This document shows, one piece after another, positions 12,534-18,079 of a DNA stretch of 18,287 bases. The position numbers and the translations under genes were made by a program. The stretch is from Bacillus sp. ISL-7. GTDB taxonomy: Bacteria; Bacillota; Bacilli; Bacillales_B; DSM-18226. The DNA is taken from NCBI RefSeq assembly GCF_018613065.1, contig NZ_JAGGQW010000019.1, positions 1 to 18,287 of the forward strand, written 5' to 3'. The notes under the pieces were generated by a model, which saw nothing but the letters and a program-made list of their open reading frames with translations, did not search any database and had not been told where the DNA came from. The number at the start of each line of letters is the position of its first letter. The stretch's first letter is position 1.

Positions 12534-12577
12534 GAGTGATCACTCCTTAGTAAGTTTAAATATCAAGAGAACCGATA

Positions 12578-12606
12578 ATATTATGTGTAGAAGTAAAAAT
12601 AATATG
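12578..12606 (-). promoter_or_regulatory. Sigma-E-like promoter of the Gln-rich gene
   Basis: On the minus strand CATATT (12601-12606) lies 15 nt upstream of CATAATAT (12578-12585), close to the B. subtilis sigma-E pattern in both elements and in spacing. Confidence 0.55.
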
Positions 12607-12690
12607 TTCAATGGCTAAAGCCATCTTTTAGCAAAAACGGTAAATTCTCGTTGCGCATAATTTAATTGAATTTGCTCATGATATTAATAT

Positions 12691-13165
12691 CGGGTACGTA
12701 ACGGTTGAGCCAAGATTTATATATGCTCTTTTGGGGTGTATATAGGTCGGCCAAAGAGTATATACAGGTCATCTAATGATGGTTTGTGTATAGTCGGAGG
12801 GAAGATTCTATATGGTAAAGAAAGGTTTTATTGTAGTCGTACCTCTAAAGGGTATTATTACAATAGGGTCCCAATTTATGATATAGGGTCGAGCGAAGAT
12901 CGTATCGAGTGCCGCAGACTAAGTTGAGTACATGACTCAATGAAGTTAACGTTCATATGTAGCCGAGAGGTTATATATGGGTGTACAGGTATTTTGTACG
13001 GTCGAACGAACCATTATTATGGGTGGTAAACTGTTTATTTATGGTCGAAAGATCATAAATAGGTAATCAGCTATTCATAATAGTGCAAGGTAGATCGTTA
13101 CGTGCTCGCACCAGTCAAATACATAAGCATATCTAACAATGAAGTCACCCTCAAGGGTGACTTTT
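12691..13165 (+). ncRNA. Large structured noncoding RNA (ROOL/GOLLD-like in character, class unassigned)
   Basis: There is no convincing gene here, but the plus-strand sequence folds extensively. A 16-bp long-range stem (12691-12706 with 13093-13108, all positions paired, four as G-U) closes about 420 nt. Inside are several hairpins. 12720-12734 pairs with 12751-12764 (one bulge). 12764-12773 pairs with 12778-12787 (three G-U) around UAAU. 12954-12964 pairs with 12969-12979, capped by the GNRA loop GAGA. 13036-13046 pairs with 13051-13061, capped by GAAA. Others are TATTGTA/TACAATA near 12829-12864 and TTGAGT/ACTCAA near 12924. GGTC/AGTCG motifs recur. A strong terminator sits at 13143-13162. 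Many G-U pairs in long stems imply selection on RNA rather than DNA symmetry. Large ornate RNAs of this size occur on Firmicute phages and plasmids; which class this is cannot be decided by eye. Confidence 0.7.
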
Positions 13166-13169
13166 ATTT
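13143..13169 (+). terminator. Terminator of the structured RNA
   Basis: AGTCACCC (13143-13150) and GGGTGACT (13155-13162) around TCAA, followed by TTTATTT. It ends right at the dif-like site at 13170. Confidence 0.88.
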
Positions 13170-13197
13170 ATGTAACATAATGGATGTTTTGTTACAT
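13170..13197 (+). other. dif-like 28-bp site, type 1, copy 2
   Basis: Left arm ATGTAACATAA (identical to the site at 2050), centre TGGATG, right arm TTTTGTTACAT (identical to the site at 17743). It sits exactly between the RNA terminator and the defence-type module. Confidence 0.65.
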
Positions 13198-13220
13198 TGG
13201 CAAATTTAAGATTCTTTTTT

Positions 13221-13248
13221 CTTAAGCTAACGGGACAGGATAGTGAAC
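13221..13248. repeat. Dispersed TTAGTTGAA-family repeat, copy 7
   Basis: CTTAAGCTAACGGGACAGG, then ATAGTGAACT: the same core as the copy at 4702 with a decayed right arm. Confidence 0.6.
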
Positions 13249-13249
13249 T

Positions 13250-13420
13250 ATGCTAAGATTTGGAAAGGAGATCCCCCTACTTTCACTTCTCTTGGTATTT
13301 GATAGTGTTATAGTCCCTGAGGCCCTCACAATGGCCGCGTATGCCCTTCTATTTAGATGGTGGCTATTATCTTCCCTATTATTCTATTATGTCTATTCTA
13401 GGTCCGGTATATGCCCTTGA
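13250..13420 (+). CDS. Possible 56-aa hydrophobic peptide
   Basis: ATG 13250 to TGA 13418-13420 encodes a peptide with MLRFGKEIPLLSLLLVFDSV and AAYALLFRWWLLSSLLFYYV, i.e. two hydrophobic stretches. The ribosome site (AGGAT) is weak, and the start lies at the edge of a dispersed repeat. No homologue is recognised; it may be a chance frame. Confidence 0.25.
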   Translation: MLRFGKEIPLLSLLLVFDSVIVPEALTMAAYALLFRWWLLSSLLFYYVYSRSGICP

Positions 13421-13542
13421 TTATGGCCCATATATCTCCTATATATATATATAAATCCTTATAAAAAAAGAGAGTGCTAGATCGGGAACTCTAACACCCT
13501 AACACTTGGATATAAAAACGATTACTTATTTAAGATACCTTT

Positions 13543-13670
13543 GATCTTGATTTTTGATGTTGTTAATAGATCTTTTTTAAAAAAATTTTGGATCTTGATT
13601 TTTGATGTTGTTAATAGATCTTTTTAAAAAAATATTTTGGATCTTGATTTTTGATGTTGCAATTAGATCT
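13543..13670 (+). repeat. Three 48-49-bp iterons upstream of the DGQHR gene
   Basis: Units begin at 13543, 13591 and 13640 (the last truncated) with GATCTTGATTTTTGATGTTG, end TTAATAGATC (or a variant), and are joined by T/A tracts (TTTTTTAAAAAAA) that should bend the DNA. Each unit starts with GATCT and closes with AGATC, giving a hyphenated palindrome. They lie about 70 bp before the ATG, so they likely serve as an operator or nucleoprotein site for the adjacent gene. Confidence 0.8.
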
Positions 13671-13742
13671 CAAATGTGAAATAATACAGATATGAAATAC
13701 GGATGTTGAATTATGATGTTAAAAAGAGAGGCGGAATTTATA

Positions 13743-14936
13743 ATGAGTGAAACAATTTTATTTGGTTTTCTTGGGGACCAACGCGGCAGAAAAGTAATTA
13801 CTGGTGTAATTGATACTGAAGATCTAATTGATATTTATGAAATTGATGTATGGAAACCTGGAAAACCAATTGATGAACAAGGGTGTCAACGACACCCAGT
13901 TCAGTCGCACTTTCGTAAGATAGGGAGAAAAATGAAAGAACAAAATTCTTGGCTTCCTACTTCCATCACTTTGAGTGCCAACTTAAATAAAGGGGAAAAA
14001 GAGTCAATTAATTCTATAAAAATTGAACGCACTGACACGCCAAATTTAGTGAAGATTGTAATTCCAGAAGGACATAAATTAAGGGTAGTTGATGGGCAAC
14101 ACAGAATTTTAGGATTAGAATATGCGATTACTGATTTAAAACAGTTTGAATTAAAAAAGTTTCAAATACCATTTGTAATGATGATTGTTAATGACAGAAT
14201 CGATGAGATTACTTCATTTTACGAAATTAACAGTACCCCAAAACGTGTTTCAACAGATCTAGCCTTACAGCTTCTAAACGAAATGAAACAAAATACATCA
14301 ATGAAATTAACAAAAGCTGAAAAATGGAAGCTAGTAGCCTTAAATGTATCAATGGCTTTAAGTGAAAAAACTGATTCAGTCTGGTACAACAACATTTCAG
14401 TCGGTCAAATTAAAGATGGAGAAATTGCCTCCTCCACATCTTTTGTTACTTCATTGAAACCCATATTAGAAATATCTTTCATAAAGAAAATATGGGAAAA
14501 TAATCTTGATGAACAAGATGCAGGTGAAAGAATTGCAGATTTAGTTAATGCTTATTGGAATGGGCTAAAACGATTAATGCCTGATGCGTTCCCTGAGACT
14601 AAAGAAGACAAAGATAAGTGGGTTATTCAAAAAACACCTGGTTTCTTTTCATGGCATATGGTCGCACCTTTTGTGATAGATGAATATATGGTGAAACGTG
14701 AAAAGATTAAAGAATTCACACCAGAAACCATCGCTGAGTTTATGCAGAAATATGCAGATAGAAGTGTTAAGGACTATGATGAGTTTTGGAAAGCGAGTAA
14801 CCGGGAAGCAGGTATCCAGGGTGGAGATGCTTCTCGTGCAAATTCCCAAAAGGCATTTAAGGAATTAGCTGACCAAATTAAAGATGAGATTGAGTCTAAT
14901 TACGCTGAATACGAAGAGGCTGATATCATCTTTTAA
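13743..14936 (+). CDS. DGQHR-domain (DndB-like) protein
   Basis: A 397-aa protein. LRVVDGQHRILGLEYAI (about residues 113-129) holds the family signature DGQHR, preceded by a beta-rich region and LPTSITLSANL. The second conserved block FYEINSTPKRVSTDLALQLL (about 159-178) is also typical of DGQHR/DndB proteins, which share a ParB/DUF262-like fold. DndB represses the phosphorothioation operon and related proteins sit in DNA-modification systems. None of the other Dnd genes is here, so this is an orphan. ATG 13743 is chosen: GAGAGGCGG lies 8 nt upstream, and the ATG ten codons earlier has none. It carries its own terminator. Neighbours (toxin-antitoxin pair, modified-DNA-type nuclease) suggest a defence function or regulation of it through the iterons upstream. 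Confidence 0.82.
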   Translation: MSETILFGFLGDQRGRKVITGVIDTEDLIDIYEIDVWKPGKPIDEQGCQRHPVQSHFRKIGRKMKEQNSWLPTSITLSANLNKGEKESINSIKIERTDTPNLVKIVIPEGHKLRVVDGQHRILGLEYAITDLKQFELKKFQIPFVMMIVNDRIDEITSFYEINSTPKRVSTDLALQLLNEMKQNTSMKLTKAEKWKLVALNVSMALSEKTDSVWYNNISVGQIKDGEIASSTSFVTSLKPILEISFIKKIWENNLDEQDAGERIADLVNAYWNGLKRLMPDAFPETKEDKDKWVIQKTPGFFSWHMVAPFVIDEYMVKREKIKEFTPETIAEFMQKYADRSVKDYDEFWKASNREAGIQGGDASRANSQKAFKELADQIKDEIESNYAEYEEADIIF

Positions 14937-14945
14937 AAGAAAAAG

Positions 14946-14980
14946 AGAACTATCGGATAATCGATAGTTCTTCTTCCTTT
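14946..14980 (+). terminator. Terminator of the DGQHR gene
   Basis: AGAACTATCG (14946-14955) and CGATAGTTCT (14962-14971) form a perfect 10-bp stem with a T-rich tail. Confidence 0.88.
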
Positions 14981-15006
14981 AATACATAGAAGAAAAAATA
15001 AAAAAT

Positions 15007-15026
15007 AAAAAAGTGTATACTTTTTT
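15007..15026. promoter_or_regulatory. Palindrome upstream of the toxin-antitoxin pair
   Basis: AAAAAAGT and ACTTTTTT flank GTAT. It lies just before the toxin ribosome site; candidate operator for the HTH antitoxin, possibly overlapping the promoter. Confidence 0.45.
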
Positions 15027-15092
15027 GAAGGGGGGGAATATATTGTAAAGAATATATTTTTGTTGAAAATTTATATTCTTTACAATATAATT
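15027..15092 (+). promoter_or_regulatory. Shine-Dalgarno separated from the start codon by a perfect hairpin
   Basis: GAAGGGGGGG (15027-15036) is the only strong ribosome site before the toxin but lies 56 nt from ATG 15093. The DNA between is an 18-bp perfect inverted repeat (15039-15056 and 15072-15089) with a 15-nt loop. If the RNA folds, 2 nt plus 3 nt remain between site and start, giving a normal spacing. The repeat could also be the antitoxin operator. Confidence 0.6.
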
Positions 15093-15551
15093 ATGAACAC
15101 AATCATTTATTTGGAAGATAACAAGGGTGTAAGTGAAGTTGAACAATTAATCAGGCAGATAGCTTTTCAAGGTATTAGTGGTGACCAAGACGCACAACAC
15201 TTAGCAAAGTATATACGACAAGGAATGGCTATACTAAAGGATACATCTATTCCTACTAACCAGAGACTACAGGCTATTTTCGAAGAGGACAACGGAGACA
15301 AAAGAACACTCCAGATATTAAAACCCCTTCGCAAGGTACCTTTATTAGAGTTTCGGGTAAACAGAAGCATTCCAGGTGCTTTCCGTGCAATTTTTTTCGA
15401 ATATGAATACGAAGGGGAAAATCTCCTTGTTTTTACAAAAGGACTCTTAAAAAAAGGAGACCCCAATCCTCCAGAATTACAACAGAAAATCAACGACAGC
15501 CATAAAATTTACTTAGACTTCTGCCGTGATCCAAAAAAATATTTGGATTAG
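15093..15551 (+). CDS. HigB-like toxin (phage Gp49-like, DUF891 type)
   Basis: A 152-aa putative ribosome-dependent mRNA interferase of the RelE/HigB superfamily. The core from residue about 75 (LQILKPLRKVPLLEFRVNRS, then GAFRAIFFEYEYEGENLLVF, then TKGLLKKGDPNPPELQQKI and SHKIYLDF) follows the Gp49/HigB pattern: a lead helix, LxExRV, yRaiff, and the FxKKxxxxPxxE C-terminal strand-helix. The N-terminal 60 residues are longer than in most HigB. Gene order toxin-antitoxin, 15-nt spacing to the HTH gene, and the operator-like palindromes upstream support a HigBA module. ATG 15093 is used because translation from the TTG at 15060 would start within the hairpin loop. Confidence 0.8.
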   Translation: MNTIIYLEDNKGVSEVEQLIRQIAFQGISGDQDAQHLAKYIRQGMAILKDTSIPTNQRLQAIFEEDNGDKRTLQILKPLRKVPLLEFRVNRSIPGAFRAIFFEYEYEGENLLVFTKGLLKKGDPNPPELQQKINDSHKIYLDFCRDPKKYLD

Positions 15552-15566
15552 AAGGGAATGAACCAA

Positions 15567-15911
15567 ATGAGTAAAAGAAAATTCAACGAGAAGCATAATA
15601 ACTTAATGGACTTATTAGATCAAGTTCCTGGTGTAATTGAACATATGAATAGCTTTGAAGTTACGATGGGCAAAAAGATCTTTCAACGTCGTTTGGAATT
15701 AGGATTAACACAATCTCAACTAGTAGAAATCATCCTCCAAGGTGGCGATAAAATTACACAAGCTACTATATCGAAGGTTGAGTGTGGGGATAATACTATT
15801 GGTTCGGATACTTATAACAAAATCTTTTTCGCATTGGGCGGCCTTAGGGACATAGAAATTAAATTTGGTGAATATCCCAAAAGACCCAGACGCGAACCTG
15901 TATTTACTTGA
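15567..15911 (+). CDS. HigA-like HTH (XRE) antitoxin
   Basis: A 114-aa protein with an XRE-type helix-turn-helix: GKKIFQRRLELGLTQSQLVE, then GGDKITQATISKVECGDNTI, SDTYNKIFFALG. It would bind the HigB-like toxin and repress the operon through the palindromes at 15007 or 15039. ATG 15567 is preferred to ATG 15558 because GAAGGG (15551-15556) is 10 nt away from the former but only 1 nt from the latter; the site overlaps the toxin stop codon, so translation is coupled. A terminator follows, shared with the convergent nuclease gene region. Confidence 0.85.
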   Translation: MSKRKFNEKHNNLMDLLDQVPGVIEHMNSFEVTMGKKIFQRRLELGLTQSQLVEIILQGGDKITQATISKVECGDNTIGSDTYNKIFFALGGLRDIEIKFGEYPKRPRREPVFT

Positions 15912-15917
15912 ATGAGG

Positions 15918-15950
15918 TGACAGTGAAGTAAACTGTCATCTTTTTCTTTT
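15918..15950 (+). terminator. Terminator of the HigBA-type operon
   Basis: TGACAGT (15918-15924) pairs with ACTGTCA (15932-15938), followed by TCTTTTTCTTTT, between convergent genes. Confidence 0.8.
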
Positions 15951-17343
15951 ACTCATCTATTCCATAAGCTTTCTTTAAGTCATTAAAGTTTATCAAAATG
16001 CCTATTTTTTTTAATTTGTCCATTCGTTCATAGAATAACTTTTCTAATATCGTCTTTTTCACCTCATCTGGACCGTGATGTAAAAGACGATGACATACTG
16101 GACATAAACTTAGAATATTACTTACCTTATCCAAATGAAAATCGAATTGTATTTGTAATTTCATTGGGACTAAGTGATGGGCTTCCATGAATTGATTTCC
16201 AGTTGCTTTTGAAATAAAAGTTTCGTGTTTCTCTTCGCATGCACATAGATAGTTCGATAATTTTAACGCTTTAGCAGCAACCTTTGCATCACGCGGCCAC
16301 CTTTTTTTGCCCCCTTTATCAACAATCGGATCCGGCCTTTCTTCCGGGTAATCCTCATCCTCCTCTTCTTCATTTTCAAACAAGTTGTTTTCTTCCAATT
16401 GAACAGCAAACACACTATCTTGGTACTGTTCCTCTTTTTCCTCTATTTCTAGAAATTGTCCATTGTCCTCCAAAAGAAGATAATCATTAAACTGTTCAAT
16501 GGAACGATTGCCAATAATCCCTTCTAATTCTCTATAAACGATTATCAAATCAAGTAAATCTTGAATAAGTTCCTCAGAACTCGGTAAAGAATTTTTGCTG
16601 TAATAACGTCCAAAAATATGCCCGCCCTCATAGCCCTGGCTTAAGTTACCGTTGCCTTTTAGATTAATTTGGTCTCCTTTTAAACGATCCGGTACCGTAT
16701 GAAGTTTATTACGGAGAATGGAAGAAACAGCTTTAATTTTTTCTTTTCCAACTTTTGTCCCGTACTTTTCCTTGTAATACGTGTACCCCTGATTAAGGCT
16801 TATATAAAAGCCGTCCATGTTTTCGGTAAATAAATAAACAATATCGTATCCTTTTGTTGCAGTTGTGGTTAAATTTCTCAGAAAAATTGCAACCCATGGA
16901 ATTTCGGCCCACTGTCCTTGCCCAACAGAACCAGTTACCAGATACATATCATCATTTAAAGAAGCAACATCGATAATGCTATCTTTTAAGGTTTCACGTA
17001 CTGCCTTGCCCATACTATGGCCTTTAAACGTTTCATTTTTAGCATTTAAATAGCCATCCAATACATGTTTAAAATTGTCTTGTACGTTTGCTGGATTAAC
17101 TTTGCTGCTGGTTAATCTAGTTTTATTTTGTTGCCGATTAAGCATTCGGTCTAAAGAAACATCAAAAATGTCTGCCATTTTAACTAAAACATCACTATCG
17201 ACTCGTTGATCCCCATTTTCCATTTTAGCTATCGATGTATAGGGTATTTTTAACAAACCGGATAGATCCCGCAAACTTAACCCCTTAGATTCACGATAAA
17301 AACGAATTGATTCGCCAGCAACCTTGTTGTAATCAGTAACCAT
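15949..17343 (-). CDS. HTH-DUF3578(MrcB_N)-HNH fusion, probable restriction endonuclease
   Basis: A 464-aa protein in three parts. Residues about 8-65 (SIRFYRESKGLSLRDLSGLL, IPYTSIAKMENGDQRV, LVKMADIFDVSLDRML) are an XRE HTH. Residues about 85-280 fit DUF3578/MrcB_N, the modified-base-recognition-type domain of McrB-like enzymes, with the signature GSVGQGQWAEIPWVAIF (138-154), GYDIVYLF and GFYISLNQGY. After an acidic linker (about 293-345, EEEEDEDYPEE), residues 365-424 form an HNH nuclease: C367/C369, EAHHLVP (H389/H390), N409 in NILSLCPVCH, and HRLLHHG. This is the layout of a type IV (modification-dependent) enzyme. The fused HTH probably autoregulates it, as C proteins do for restriction operons. 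ATG 17343 has GAAGGGAG at proper spacing; ATG 17352 is too close. No methyltransferase is nearby, consistent with type IV. Confidence 0.85.
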   Translation of the reverse strand: MVTDYNKVAGESIRFYRESKGLSLRDLSGLLKIPYTSIAKMENGDQRVDSDVLVKMADIFDVSLDRMLNRQQNKTRLTSSKVNPANVQDNFKHVLDGYLNAKNETFKGHSMGKAVRETLKDSIIDVASLNDDMYLVTGSVGQGQWAEIPWVAIFLRNLTTTATKGYDIVYLFTENMDGFYISLNQGYTYYKEKYGTKVGKEKIKAVSSILRNKLHTVPDRLKGDQINLKGNGNLSQGYEGGHIFGRYYSKNSLPSSEELIQDLLDLIIVYRELEGIIGNRSIEQFNDYLLLEDNGQFLEIEEKEEQYQDSVFAVQLEENNLFENEEEEDEDYPEERPDPIVDKGGKKRWPRDAKVAAKALKLSNYLCACEEKHETFISKATGNQFMEAHHLVPMKLQIQFDFHLDKVSNILSLCPVCHRLLHHGPDEVKKTILEKLFYERMDKLKKIGILINFNDLKKAYGIDE

Positions 17344-17402
17344 AACTAACATCTCCCTTCAAACTATTAATCTCAGTTTACTACATGGTAACAAAAAATA
17401 TA

Positions 17403-17466
17403 ATCGATGTTTCGATTTTAGGAACAAAATTACCAAAATTCGCTTTAACATTTTAGAAACATCGAT
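17403..17466. promoter_or_regulatory. Operator candidate of the HTH-nuclease gene
   Basis: ATCGATGTTTC (17403-17413) and GAAACATCGAT (17456-17466) form an 11-bp perfect inverted repeat. A TATATT -10-like hexamer for the leftward gene lies right at the inner arm. Spacing of about 42 bp suggests two dimers or looping by the protein's own HTH. Confidence 0.5.
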
Positions 17467-17742
17467 ATGATAATACGGATCTAAATTTAAATTTCAAACT
17501 GTAAAATATATACTTTTTGAATGATTGTCACAACCTGACACTTTTGAATTGGGAAAACACTGATCTAATAGGATCTAGATCTAGCGAGAATTTTGGAGGC
17601 TGACATTCGAGGGGGTTGTTTTGTATTTAGCTGCTGGAACTACCTTTATTTCTTTAAACAAATACTAGGAAACAACCAGAAAGAATCTATATCGTTTTTA
17701 AGTGTTTGTATATTCAGTGAACTTATTTAGCGACATAAAACA
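17467..17742. other. Intergenic region with one long hairpin, no gene seen
   Basis: Contains AGGATCTAGATCTAGC (about 17570-17585) and the inverted repeat GGTTGTTT plus GTATTT (17614-17628) against AAATAC plus AAACAACC (17660-17677). No reading frame with a proper start was found. Role unknown. Confidence 0.5.
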
Positions 17743-17770
17743 ATGTAACAAAATACATATTTTGTTACAT
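17743..17770 (+). other. dif-like 28-bp site, type 1, copy 3
   Basis: Left arm ATGTAACAAAA, centre TACATA, right arm TTTTGTTACAT; the whole is a near-perfect palindrome. It ends the defence-type module. Confidence 0.65.
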
Positions 17771-17799
17771 CTAATAAATTTCAGATCCTTTTTCTTAAA

Positions 17800-17827
17800 A
17801 GTAAACAAAATCGCCAAAATGTTTACT
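17800..17827 (+). other. dif-like 28-bp site, type 2, copy 2
   Basis: Left arm AGTAAACAAAA and right arm AAATGTTTACT identical to the site at 1911, centre TCGCCA (TCTCCC there). It lies 29 nt after the type 1 site. Confidence 0.6.
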
Positions 17828-18079
17828 CCACTCACAAGTTCGGTAGGTGAGTAACGAAATAAATTTAGGAGACGGATACAGAAAGGTGGTTTTTTATGGT
17901 TCAAAAGGAATTGAATGAACGATAGTAAAGAGTACCCAATTTTAAAAATATACTTTTTTAAATGTCATATGTACAAGCTATATCTGCCTTTCTGAATAGT
18001 TTATAGCATTGACATTAATCACAAGCCTATATTGGCAGGCTTGTCATAAAAAAAGTATTTTAATAGGAGTGAACAATCA
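17828..18079. other. Leader region of the repeat-protein gene
   Basis: Holds ACTCAC/GTGAGT (about 17828-17852), a nine-codon reading frame with an unusually good ribosome site (GAAAGGTGG, ATG at 17896, stop at 17923-17925), and the hairpin ACAAGCCT/AGGCTTGT (18021-18044). The short frame may be a leader peptide or the stub of a truncated gene. No clear promoter for the gene at 18080 was found. Confidence 0.45.

Larger units (their letters stand above)
13198..13542. other. Gene-poor stretch between dif-like site and iterons
   Basis: Holds a TTAGTTGAA-family repeat at 13221-13248, a possible 56-aa hydrophobic reading frame (13250-13420), two copies of TATGCCCTT (about 13338 and 13410), an alternating TA tract (13441-13453), and a weak hairpin near 13470-13500. 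Nothing else recognised. Confidence 0.5.

Noticed and set aside
12736..12927. A 63-codon open frame inside the structured-RNA locus
   Set aside because: It has no ribosome site, starts inside an RNA stem, has odd composition, and the region is better explained by paired RNA elements ended by a terminator.
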